Notes under the pieces: generated by a model | Seen by the model: only the letters and a program-made list of their open reading frames with translations | Database searches by the model: none | What the model was told of the DNA's origin: nothing | Source: Rehmannia glutinosa | Lineage: Eukaryota; Streptophyta; Magnoliopsida; Lamiales; Orobanchaceae | Length of the DNA stretch: 64,000 nucleotides | Reading direction: 5' to 3' | Assembly: GCA_016081115.2 (NCBI GenBank) | Contig: JABTTQ020003409.1 | Span: forward strand, 62,001 to 126,000 | Shown here: positions 23,029 to 34,700 of the stretch, one piece after another | Numbering within the stretch: position 1 is the stretch's first letter | How the letters are laid out: each line of letters begins with the position of its first letter | Position numbers and translations under genes: made by a program

Positions 23029-23698
23029 TAGGGGTAGCCACGGTTTGGGAACGGGCGGTTTTGGCTCTAGTTCCTCCAAAATGAGGAATCAAAACTGGAG
23101 GCTCACGATTGCAGTTCTAAAATCGGAACTCGGTTCCTTCATGGTAAAACCGGAACCATTTCCTTTTTTTTTTTATTTCTTTATAAAAATAACTTATCAA
23201 ATTTAGTTACAAAACAAAAGAAAAAAGGAAAATAGAAATGAATTAGACATAATATTCATAATAATATTAAGAGGAATTAGACTTAATATTCATAATAACA
23301 TTAGATTTTGGCTTATGTATCCTCTTAAGATATAAATGAATCGGGATTCACGTGGCTCGCTTACAACATTTAGTCTAAGATGTGTCTCATGCGATTGCCA
23401 ATATAAAATATCATAATAAATCTTTAACATTTCGTCTATCATATTTTTACCCAAAACAAATAAAAATCGTTGGTTTTAACCTTAAAACCGCTAGTTCCAC
23501 CACGATTCCAACGACGGTTCAAATCTCTGATTAGAACCGATGGTTCCACGATTTTTAGACTAAGGAACCAGAACCAAAATCGACATACACTTCTTCTTGT
23601 TGGTTTTAGAATTCAATTTTGGCCAACATTCCTTTAACTATTGACATGATTTGATTGTGGTTTGGAACCTAATTTTTGGTTCTATTTGGCCACCCCTA
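23029..23698. mobile_element. hAT-type MITE, 670 bp, second of the cluster
   Basis: Ends TAGGGGTAGCCA and TGGCCACCCCTA, starting one base after the TSD of the preceding element. Subterminal repeats are GGAACCG/CGGTTCC. No clean 8-bp duplication is visible (TTACAAGG versus CCACAAAA). The same family recurs at 52606-53343 (opposite orientation) and 62929 to the window end. Confidence 0.75.
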
Positions 23699-23723
23699 CC
23701 ACAAAATGCATGCTAGTTGCTAC

Positions 23724-24483
23724 TAGAGATGTCAACAAGGGCAAGGCCCTCAGGGCTGATCCTAGCCCGACCCTAAAAATCTAAGTGGCTAGACACATAT
23801 TTCATAGGCCCTTATAACATGAGGGCTTTTTAATCCGACCCTAATTGGCCCTAAGGCCATCTAGAGCTAGGGTAGGACTGGCTCTTAGCCTTAGGGCTTT
23901 TGAACTTATAAGTTTTTTGTATTTTATATGTTTATATTCAAAATTATGCTTGCAATACTATTAATCCATTATTTGATTTCATTTATTAATTACTATTTAT
24001 CTTGACAAATTATCAAATTCGATTTTTGATCTCATTTATAATTTAGTCTTACTAAATAATTTAGATTATACAAAATTAAATTTGGTATATAATTGGTAAT
24101 GATTATTTAGTACGTTAATAATTATAAATAACTAAAATATATTTGGTATAGATTATGTGATTACTAAAATAAAAATGACAAATTTTGAATATTTTAATCC
24201 AAATGGAATCTAAGAATTACATGGCTTATTTTTATAAAATAAGAAATTCGCAAGTTAATTTTTCCATCATGATGTAATATTTTAATTTAGACGGTATAAC
24301 TTTATCAAAAATAATAATAAAAAAGTCATAGGTCGGCCGACCCAGCCCCTATATGGGGCTAGGGATTGGCTTAGATTTTTCAAGCCCTTATGAGTTCAGG
24401 GCTTTTTAGCCCTAGCCCTTAAAGGTTAGGCCTCTTAAGGCTAGGGCAGGGCTGGGACGGGCCGACCCTTATTGACATCTCTA
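23724..24483. mobile_element. hAT-type MITE, 760 bp, third of the cluster
   Basis: Ends TAGAGATGTCAACAAGG and CCTTATTGACATCTCTA. Flanking 8-mers GTTGCTAC (23716-23723) and GTTGATAC (24484-24491) differ at one base. Subterminal regions carry AGGGCT/CCCTAGCC motifs, and the centre is AT-rich. Confidence 0.85.
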
Positions 24484-26699
24484 GTTGATACTAACCCTTC
24501 TCTTGGACTAAAAGAGTACCACAAGGAGATAGGATAAACATGTCCCTATAAGTACTATCACGCTTATTGGAAAAGATACAAAACATACATATCACTCGAT
24601 GCAGTACAATCCTTACTAGAGGAGAAAATGAAGACGCGAAACCACAAATGACTCGAAGAATCAATTATGCAAACTCCCAAGTCGAAGAAGGTTGGGTCAT
24701 GTTTGATTTGGATATCTTAAAAACAAAATTGTTAAATTAAAATTTAATATATGTCATGTGTCATTTGCCGAGTGAAGTTAGCTAGAACCACTTGGGGTAT
24801 CGAATTACCCATCAATCACATCCAATTATTATTTTTCAAAACACATCTAATATCAATTGTCATAATTATACAATCACATCACAAATACATTATGCAATCT
24901 TTCTTATTTTCCAAATCAACAATCATTCTAACCATTAATTGGCCAAAAGAACAATCATCACACCAACTACCATCATTCATATTTTCATCTTATATTCAAT
25001 CACGTCCCAGCAAAATTTATTCTTAAATTTCAAATAGTTTTATATTTTCTCTCCAAAAAGAGGAAAAAGCGAAACGGTTGGTCAACCAATCACACGAGCA
25101 CTATATATATTTTCCAACTCCGCGTGTGTGAGATAGAGTGGAGGAGATGGAAAAATATTTTCTTTTAAGTTTGTTTTGGGGAAATTACATGGAATACATT
25201 GTTTTTGGTACACATACCACACAATACGCTTCTATCACTTTTGTACCTATTTTTTTTTCCGTTTGTACCTTTTTTTTATGCTCTTGCATATTTTTGATTA
25301 TTTTTATTTTTCTTCGTTTTTTTTCGTTCATGCATTACTTTATATATTATATTTGTTGTTTCGATATCGTTTATATTTGTTTCTTTGTTATTTCGATGTT
25401 TCAAAATAATTTTTACCTATTTTTATGTTATTTTTTATTCGTATATTATTTTGTACATTGTTTCTATTGTTTCGGTGTTGTTCTATAATATTTTTAATGT
25501 TATTCTAATAAATTTTTTTTTGTTGTTTTCATGTAGTGTTCAATGTGTAAATACAGTTTTTACCTATTTTTAAGCTATTTTTGTTCATGTGGTGTTTTTA
25601 ATATTTTATATGTTGTTTCTGGGTTGTTTCAATACTATTTTTTAATGTTGTTATGATGTTTCTTTGTTGTTTCCATGAAGTTTTTGATGATTAAATATAT
25701 TTTTACCTATTTTTAACTTTTTTGCTCATATGGTGGTTTTATATTGTTTACGGTTTGATTCTATATTGCCTCCTGGTTGTTTCCATGTTTTTATGTTTCC
25801 ATTGATCAAAATTTGAATTTGTGTTTTTTATTCATGTTGTTTCTATAATATTTTTAATTTGCCTGGTTTTAATATGTGTTGTTTTATGTGTATATTTCTT
25901 GATTTTTTATAAGACTTCGAGTAAATGGATTATTTAACGGGGGCAAAATTTATTTTTTCACTGAAAATTTATTGAAAGAAACATGTTAGAAACAATGTTG
26001 AAACAAAGCGTAAAAAAGTCCGAAAATTTTTGCTGGAGCGTAAAGTTGTGTTAGAAAAAAGGGCGGAGTGTAAATTTGGGGTAAAATAGTACCAGAAAAC
26101 GTAAAAGTCTAAAATTATCTCAAAAAAGTGGGGCATTTGTGTCAATTTTTCTTTCTTTTATTCTTATGGCCATTTTGCTTTTGGGCTATAATTTTCAGTA
26201 TGTTAGATGTAGCCCATACATAATCGTAATGGTAATGGATCTTGGATTAGGTTCAAATCCAATTTGCAATATGACGAACCTTGAGTTGTAAAATTTGATG
26301 AATCGTTTACATATACACCAGGTTTAATAAATATATTTTTTTAAAAACAATAATGAAATTTAAAAACAATAATGAAATTTAAAATTTAAAATCTGACAAA
26401 TTAGTTTTAAACTTGTGAAGAGAAATCATAATATTTCCAAATTATAGACTGAAATTATGTATATTTAGAAAACTTTAAATCTATTTTTAATATATTCCTT
26501 TTGATAGTTGGCAGAATACATAATTTGTCATGGGCGAATTCTACCTAATAAGTAATAAGTTTAAGCTAAATTTAAAATGAATAATGGGCTAATCGATATC
26601 AGAGTTTGATGTTTATTGGTGCTTCCTAGATAGATTAAAAAAATTAATTATAATTTGAAATAAAAATAATACAAAACCAATTAAATATATATCTTAAAC

Positions 26700-27593
26700 A
26701 TATAACTGCACCTAACCTAACCTAACTCTCAATAAATATCTTGGTTTTGTGTAAATCCTACCTAACTTCCCTCGCACATGATTACATCAGCATCTTGTGT
26801 GTACACATTTAAACTTATGTTTCCAAAGTAATTCAATAATTTAAATATAGGATGAAATTTTCATGAAGTCACTAATATGTACCTTAGTATATACATATAT
26901 ATAATGATGATGCTTTTTAAAGACAAATTGCTCAAATCAACTGAGTTGATCAAAATACTCTTCTCAAGAAAGAAGTCTTCTTCTCCTTGAACTGGAAAAT
27001 CCTTTGATGGGAATTTAATTGCACACATGCACAAATGTTATAGGGCCCCGGAGTTGTCCCAGGGAGACCCCTCCGACATTCAAATCAGCACGGTGAATGA
27101 AAAAAATAACATTAAACGAATATTGTAAATAATGTGTAGGAGAATAGTGAATTAAATTTCTTACAGATAATATGAAGGACCTTTTTATACCTGATAAATG
27201 GACCCTATGGGCCGTGTAGGAGAATTTGGCTTATGAGCCAGTCCACGTAGGAGAAATCGGCTGATGGCCCAACCCGGACTCCTTTGGGCCGGTTTAATTA
27301 TTAATAGTTCATTAGGCAATTAATATTAAATAAGCATATATAAAATAATTTTATATATTTCATTTATTGAATATCATTAAATAATATATATTATATTATA
27401 TTATATACTCACATGCAGGCCTGCAGCATTGGTTCATTCCATAATTGTAGCTGCAGAAAGGCATTTTCAGGAGATTATTTAACAATACAAGTGGGACTCC
27501 ATTAACCATTTGTTAATGATTATCTTCAAACCTTTAATTACTTTAATGTGCATTGATAAGAAACAAGGGACCATATATTGTAGTTCACTTTTA
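26700..27593. other. Intergenic with an LTR-like fragment
   Basis: No gene seen. Around 27040-27300 the minus strand reads like the end of a retrotransposon LTR (TCGGAGGGGTCTCCCTGGGAC), with GGGCC-rich text around 27200-27290, but I could not define both ends or a target duplication. Confidence 0.3.
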
Positions 27594-28790
27594 GGGATAA
27601 TTACTAAATTAACCCTGAGATTTAGCTTAATTACAAAAAATTACATTTATCTTTCAAAATTACAAATAGCCCCTTAAAATTTGTATTTACCTAACAAATA
27701 CCATCGATGCAATTCGTAAGATAAAAATAAATATCAATGGGATATTTGTAATTTTAAAAAATAATTAGGGTTTTTTGTCATTAGACTAATCCTCAGGATG
27801 GTAATTTTTGTAAGGGATAATTTCAAAAAGCCCCCTAAGATTTGTGCTAATTACAAAACAAAAACAAGAGGTTTTTAAAATTTATAAAAAAAAAAACTTG
27901 AGATTTGACTATTAGGGATTTCGGGCCAGCCCGAAGCTTCAGATTAATCGGCTATCAAACGAGGTTGGCAATATTGCGGACCTAACCCTAGCAGGCTTCG
28001 GGTTAAACGGGTCACTAACGGGCTAAAATAAATTAAAATTAAATTTATATTTAAATATAACTTTTTAAATTAAAACATATATAATATTAACATTCAAACT
28101 AAATAAACAAACCAAATGATCCATAATAATAAAAGTCAACACATAGTTTGTAATAATTGGATTAATGAACGTAATCTTGATGTTTAGACATTCAAAATTT
28201 CGTAATTAAATAAGTCATACAAGTACGACTTGAATACACAACTAAGAAAACATTAATCAAGTATCATGCTCAATCACTTTTGATCAGTCCTTGACAAAAT
28301 ATTACCTTTCAATTTTTATTCATCTAATATATATCAAACAATAAATAGTGAATTCTTGTTACTTTAAATAACACAATTTATAAAAGAATGCTTGTTACTT
28401 TAAATAATATAAAAAAATGAATTTTTATTACTTTAAATAACACAATTATATAACTTCCAGTCACTTAAAAGAAATTTAAAAAATTTAAAAAAATTATTTG
28501 TGGGCCAAGGGCCAGCCCGTTTAACCCGCGGGGGCTAAACGGTCCGGGCCAAAAGGTGTGGTTTTAAACGGGACAATATTTACAGGCTATAACCCTGTTT
28601 TTTTTTCTTTCTGGGTTAAACGTTTAACATCTCTATTTCTGTCTTAAATTTAAGCGGACAATTGTGATATTTTGATAAATGAAGGGGGGATTTGAAATCT
28701 ATTTTTCATATGAAGGGTAGAAATATGAAACCGATCAAATCTAAGGGGATTTTCTGTAATTAGCCTGGGAATTTTTGTAATTAATTTCAA
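27594..28790. mobile_element. Nested MULE-type MITEs with an internal hAT-like element
   Basis: Two starts of the GGGATAATT family are seen: GGGATAATTACTAAATTAAC at 27594 and GGGATAATTTCAAAAAGCCC at 27814. Matching right-end sequences are at ~27775-27812 (CCTCAGGATGGTAATTTTTG) and ~28755-28790 (TAATTAGCCTGGGAATTTTT). Inside the second, 27913-28635 starts TTAGGGATTTCGGGCCAGCC and ends TTAACATCTCTA, with GGGCC- and CGGGTT-rich subterminal DNA, resembling a hAT MITE. Boundaries and TSDs are not clean. Confidence 0.5.
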
Positions 28791-28993
28791 TGATGATTGG
28801 AATAGAGAAAAGTTACATATAATTTTGCTGCACTACCAACAGCAAAAAGACTCATCTGCCCATTGTGACTCTAAACCCTAGCTAGACAACCTGAACTAAA
28901 ATGATAAGCTCACATAAATCCATTAAAGGATCAAAAAGTTAGCTAGCTCAGCTCAGGCCCTGAATTTGACTCTTTTCTTGAATTTGTTGGGGG

Positions 28994-29572
28994 CTAAATA
29001 GCAAAACTTGAACACTTGATGGACCCCATGTAAATATCAATCTCAATCAAATTATCCTCCTCTTCTTGATGAGAAAAATGATGATCATCATCTGCAGATA
29101 TTAATTTGCAGCACTTGAGATTAAAAATTGGATCTTTTTCTGGAGAAACAAATTGCCCACTTGGAATGGCTATTTCAATCAGGCTCTCTTCATCGGATAT
29201 CGAATCATCGGAGCAATCGAACCTCTGTTCCGTGTTATTATTATAAGGCCACTCTGTGTCAGATGAATGATCATCTTCTTCACTTGAACTACTTGAAAAT
29301 CGATCCAAGCTTTCACTTTCTGAATACAACAAATCTTGTGACCCGATCAACAAATCTTGTCCCTTTTCGTCGTTTTTGTGCTGACTTACATCGATATCTC
29401 CTAAATCATTACATGAAGTGTCTGCAGAGCTTATGAGGGTATTTTCGTCATGTTTTTCAGGTGAGATTGGTTTTTGTTTCGAGAATTTGAAAAGAAAAAG
29501 AGTTGACAAAATGATCAAAATCACAGATAATGTGATGGGAATGAGAAAACAATACAGACAATTACAGGACAT
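28994..29572 (-). CDS. Acidic single-pass membrane protein of unknown function (192 aa)
   Basis: Intronless frame starting at ATG 29572-29570. Residues ~8-32 form one hydrophobic helix (CFLIPITLSVILIILSTLFL region) right at the N-terminus, followed by a basic residue cluster (KFSKQK), so a signal-anchor topology is likely. Residues ~55-190 are strongly acidic and serine-rich, with runs such as SSSSSEED and DDDHHFSHQEEED. Two related short motifs, ESLIEIAIP and DNLIEIDIYMGSIK, lie in the middle and near the C-terminus. The repeated LIEI-type motif is what I would expect to be conserved among plant relatives, but I cannot name a characterised family. Length, codon quality and lack of disruption stand out from the TE surroundings, so I regard it as a real gene. 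The cell membrane to which it is targeted is unknown. Confidence 0.75.
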   Translation of the reverse strand: MSCNCLYCFLIPITLSVILIILSTLFLFKFSKQKPISPEKHDENTLISSADTSCNDLGDIDVSQHKNDEKGQDLLIGSQDLLYSESESLDRFSSSSSEEDDHSSDTEWPYNNNTEQRFDCSDDSISDEESLIEIAIPSGQFVSPEKDPIFNLKCCKLISADDDHHFSHQEEEDNLIEIDIYMGSIKCSSFAI

Positions 29573-30450
29573 TTTTTGGGGAAAAAAATAAAAATGATTA
29601 ACACAATTAATCAGGTGTTCTGTTCTTGGCTAGGGTTGTTGGAGAAAGGGTAATATGTAAAAAGGACTGACAATTTCTTTTGGGATGGGCACAAATTAAA
29701 GGAAAGCAAACAATTGGACAAGAGAAAAGATTGTAGTTTAATACAGTGGACTATGAGAAAAGTTAATTTGACTGATAAAGGGGAAGTAATGAAAAACAAA
29801 AAATTAAGGTCAAACTCAACATAAATTAGATGTAATAAGTGTACAAGAATGTAAATTCATACCAGAAACCCTTGAACTATTCTTGCCAGGCTCAAGAACA
29901 GTAAACAAAATTGAAATCTGAATTTGTAGTGTTTGAAAATTACAGGTGTTGGTGAACTGGTTTATTGGTAATGCCAAAAAAGGTTCTGTTTTTTTTTTTC
30001 CCAATTTTTTTAAATGCAATTAGACTCCAAAAATATGAATAAATTTTGGTAATTTGCAGGGGTGTTTCCAGTTTCCAGGCATCAAAGACTGATCACAATT
30101 CCCAAGCCTTTTCCACTGTTAAGTGTAAATTAAAAAAGAGATAATTTTGTGTTTTCCCAAACAGCAATTAGTGGTCCTCTGAAATAAACCATTGGAATGA
30201 GAGATGCCATGTGCCAACCTCTGAGCTCACCACATGCCAGTTTTATTTTTCCAAATCCCATGAAGGAAATTAGGTAAACAAAATAGAGAAATGTATATAC
30301 ACAATTAAAAAAAGCTGAAATTTTCTGATCTATATTTTTTTCTTTAATGTTAATTCGTTCAATCCAATGAAGAAAGACAAAATTTTCACCTGATGGTAGC
30401 TGAAAAATCGGCAACTCTTATTGTCACTTCCTTTTTTTTGTTTGATTCTC
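29573..30450. other. Upstream region of the membrane-protein gene
   Basis: No gene seen. It would contain the 5' leader and promoter for the minus-strand gene starting at 29572. Frames here are short and lack recognisable domains. Confidence 0.4.
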
Positions 30451-30519
30451 TATTCGCATGAGGATCAGCTTTTCACACCAAGTTTTGGTGGGGGCACGTT
30501 TGGTAATTTGGTATATATC

Positions 30520-31035
30520 AGGTCAAAATTACCCTTATGCGCTCGTGAATAAGCTAAAGGCTAAATACCCAATGATCCGCGTGTTTCAAATTTGAGTCAC
30601 GACCCGACCCCAAGTCACGATTAGGGCGACCCAGCACCGTTAATCTGCATTATGATGTGACAGGCAGACTTAGACGATCCGACACGTGGAACTAGCTCAA
30701 GACGTCTTCTTCATCAAGTCAAACCTATAAATACAACATTATTTCTTTACTACGTGTATCTCATAATCACATTGTAACCTCACTCTTCAGTCGTAATGAT
30801 CTCATTATATGTATTGTATCTGACTTTAGCATTGGAGAGCTTTAGTGGGGGGTCCACCCGGCTAACCTAACGTTCGTTCTTTTATATGTACCTCGAACCA
30901 AGTAGCTAGGCTCGTGGCGAGGCGACCCGATCCAAAGTACATTTGACTTATTCACCCAAATCAGAATTATCGCCCATATTTGCGCGTTTTATTTGTGGCC
31001 ATGATGGTGGTTCGGGCCCGTGATATAAGTAAGCA
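30520..31035 (+). repeat. LTR-like stretch, probably old gypsy solo LTR
   Basis: Higher GC than its flanks, with a TATA-like CCTATAAATACAAC (~30725) followed by text of the form CATTGGAGAGC...GGGGGGTCCACCC, as seen in R-U5 of Ty3/gypsy elements. I could not fix TG/CA ends or a target duplication, so limits are approximate. Confidence 0.35.
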
Positions 31036-31340
31036 TCAACAAAAAAATATATACCATTTTTAAAAAATAAATATCTCAAACATAATACTAAACCATATTA
31101 TATACACTATAAGAAATTTCAATTTACCAACAGAAATAATTTTGTCATTAAATTTTACATTTGCCTACAGAATACCTAAAAAATGAAAAATATTATTTTC
31201 CCCAAATTATACCAACAAAAATATTTATAGGTATTTACCAACAATTTTAGATTTTATAGGTAAATTTTTATTTGCAATACAAACTACAACGATTTTACGT
31301 ATACTTTGCGGTTATCTTAATACTTACATGTTAGATTAAT

Positions 31341-31522
31341 TGATACACATGAATTATGTAGAAAAATGGAGAAGAGGAATTCTATATAACTTGAAGCTTG
31401 AATACTTGAATGCAAAAATACAAGATGGAGGCTACCATTAAATAGACCCAAACCCTAGCTAAACACAAGAAAGTGAAAATACAAAACTACCCTCACAATT
31501 ATAAACTAATATAACTCTAACA
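31341..31522 (-). repeat. 3' LTR (182 bp) of the Ale-like copia element
   Basis: Matches 36389-36570 with only a few differences (for example GAATTCTATATAAC versus GAATTATGTATAAC). Confidence 0.9.
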
Positions 31523-31769
31523 TCCCCCCACAAACTCATGATGATGTAGTAGAAATCATCGAGAGTTTGCCAACCAAAAAACAAAAGCGCGGAAGCGGAT
31601 GCGACTTGGTGAAAAGATCCGCAATCTGTAAAGATGATGAGATGAATGGTAAGTGGAGTGTTCCATGTTGCACGTGATGATGGGTGACATGACAATCAAT
31701 CTCAATATGTTTTGTTCTTTCATGGAAAACTCAGTTGTGAGCAATCTGAATAGCACTTTGGTTATCACA

Positions 31770-34700
31770 ATGCATAGGAATAGGTGAGGATAAATGAACA
31801 CCCATATCTCGCAAGAAGCCAACGCAACCAAACTATTTCGGATTGTAGTAGAAGCCGTTTGCCGATACTACGCCTCTGTGGATGATCGAGACACAACATT
31901 TTGTTTCTTACTCTTCCAAGAAATAAGTGAGTCTCCAAGAAAAATATAAAAACCAGTCGTAGATTTTCGATCACTAGGATCACTAGCCCAATCCGCATCA
32001 GAATATGCCCTCAACTCTAATGAAGATGTAGATGGAAACAAAAGACTCTCGAAAAGAGTACCACGGAGGTATCGCAAGATACGAGTAATCGCATTTCAAT
32101 GAATAGTAGTGGGGCAAGTGACAAACCGACTCACAATATGAACAAAGATATGCAATATCGGGACGCGTAATGGTTAGATAAACCAAACTTCCAACAATAG
32201 TGCGATATAAGGTAGGATCAGACAATGGTGTGCCATCAGAAGGAGAATATCGAACATTAAGTTCAAGAGACGTATCAACTGTCCGAGTATCAGTAAGACG
32301 AGCTCGATCAAGTATGTCAGCAATGTACTTGGACTGTGAAAGAAGATAACCTCGAGGGGAGCGGGCTACCTCAATACCCAAGAAATATCGCAAAAGGTCC
32401 CAAATCTTTCATTTCAAAGCGAGAAGCTAACTCAGATTTCAACAATGCAATCCCATCAACATCATCACCGGTGATGATCATATCATCAACATATAAGGAA
32501 AAAAGAATAATACCAAAGACATGTACGCTTGAAGAAAAGGTCAATCATGGTTCTTTGGAATTAAAACCAAGTGTAGTAAGCACGATAGAGAATTTTTCAA
32601 ACCAAGCCCGTGGAGCTTGTTTGAGACCATACAATGCTTTCTTAAGTTTGCAAACTTCGCCCTGATTATGAGGAACTCCAGGTGGTGGGATCATGTAAAC
32701 ATCTTCTTGAAGATCACCATTCAAGAAGGCATTTTGACATCCAATTGAGATATATGCCAATTTCGGACAAAAGAAACAGCAATAAGAGTACGAACGGTAG
32801 TCATCTTTGCAACAGGGGCAAATGTTTCCTCATAATCCATACCATACTGTTGTGAATAACCTAGGGGTGTCAATCGTGTCGTGTTTCGTGTTCGCGGGTC
32901 ATGTTTTAACACAGGTATTACAGGTCTGACACGAACCCAAACCCGACCCGTTTAATTATTCGTGTCAAGATACACGACCCGAACATGACCCGTTTATGAC
33001 ACGGGTAACCCGACACGACAGGAAAAACCCGTATAATTTAAACTTGACACGAAAAAAATAAAAAAAAATTATAAAAAAATTTAAATTACAAATAAAATAT
33101 ACATTAAATATTAAAAATTATTAAAAAAATGCATTTAATAATTTTTCCATCATCATATAATCAACTAAAACATCACAAAATATTAAAATAATATATCACC
33201 ATAAAATTAAATGAGTTACATAGGTCAATCGTGTCGACCCGCGGGTCGACCCGACCTGACCTATTTATTTTTCGTGTTATCCGTGTCCGGCCCGATTTTG
33301 ACCCGAACTTGTTAAGGGTTGTACATGTACCTGCTAAATTCGTGTTAGGTTCGTGTCGTATCACAAATTGACGCCCCTAGAATAACCTTTAGCAACCAAT
33401 CTTGCTTTATATCGCTCAACTGAACCATCAGATTTTGTTTTAATTTTATAAACCCAACGCGAACCAATTGCCCGTTTACCAGGTGGTAAAGATACCAAAT
33501 CCCAAGTGTTTGTTTTATGCAAAGCAGAAAGTTCCTCAGTCATAGCATGCTGCCATAAAGGATCAGTAACTGCCTCTTTATAGGAGTGTGGTTTAGAAAT
33601 TTGGTGAATAGAGGACAAAAATGAAGCAAATGCGGGAGAATAAGATGAATAAACAAAGTCAGGTAATTGAGTGGACTTACGTGTACGTTGGGGATATCGA
33701 AGAGGCAAAAGATCCACAATTTCAGGAATTGATTGGGGTGTCGTAGGCACAGACGGAGCAATAGTATCCGACGAGTCTCTATCTGTATTATCCGAGAATG
33801 GATCAATATGAACAAGATCAGTTTTGGAGATGCTATGGGGACTTGAGGGAATAGAGAAGAATGGAATATGCTCAAGAAAAAATACATGGCGAGACACATA
33901 ATTTTTGAGCAATAGGATCAAAGCAACGATATCCCTTCTGACCGTCTCCATGTCCTAAGAAAACACAAATAGCTGAACGAGAAGATAATTTGCTGCGTTC
34001 AACATGAGGACGAAGGACAAAACATGCACAACCAAAGACTCGTAAAGACGAATAACTAGGGGTGGAACCATAAAGTCTACGAAATGGTGATAAATCGGAT
34101 GTAATGGATGATGGAATCCTATTTATACAATGGATGTAAGCACGGCTTCCCCTTAATTCACTTGGGAACCGAACTAGATAGTAAATGTGAGCGGCGGTTT
34201 CAATGATATGCCTATGTTTTCTTTCAAAGCAATACAATTTTGTTCGGGAGTACGTGCAAGAAGTTTGATGTAAAGTCCCATCCAAAGCAAGCAATTCACG
34301 AAAATTATTAGATGTGTACTCCCCACCCAAGTCACATCTAAAGCATTTTATGATAGCGAGAATGAGTTTTTACAAAAGCTCGAAATGAAGTATATATGCT
34401 CGAGAAAATCGTAACGATGCTTCATAAAATAAACCCAACAATAACGAGAATAATCATCAATAAATGAGACATAATATCGAGAACCCCTTTGTGGAAATGG
34501 GAGCAGTCCCCACACATCGAATGAACCAAATCAAATGGCGCAATAGAAGAAGAAACACTCCGATTAAAAGGTAAAAGCGAAAAATTTTGCGGTTTACAAT
34601 CACTACAATCGAAATATCATGAGATGACAATTTTCCTAATGAACCTGTAGAAGCCAAAAATCTTAAACGTGAAGATGAAACATGACCCAAACGAGAATGC

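Larger units (their letters stand above)
21965..26700. repeat. Large repeated unit, copy B (related to 11990-15650)
   Basis: Collinear with copy A over several blocks but about 1 kb longer, mainly because three hAT elements (22547-24483) are inserted in B only. Around the insertion, copy A reads TACCTTAGCATGAGCGATCTATAC and B reads TACCTTAGCAGAAGTGATTTACAAG before the first hAT; the downstream block resumes with ACCCTTCTCTTGGACTAAAAG (A: ACCCTTTTCCAACTAAAGG). The region 25138-25900 is a T-rich low-complexity stretch with repeated TTGTTGTTTC motifs. No gene is supported. Confidence 0.6.

Noticed and set aside
25138..25573. Phe/Tyr/Ile-rich 'membrane protein' frames
   Set aside because: Products of a T-rich low-complexity tract with TTGTTGTTTC repeats, not a coding gene.
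26705..26730. CCTAACCTAACCTAACT, telomere-like repeat
   Set aside because: Only about three hexamer-like units and not the plant CCCTAAA heptamer; likely chance or microsatellite.
32336..32665. 109-codon plus-strand frame
   Set aside because: Antisense shadow of the copia reverse transcriptase on the minus strand.
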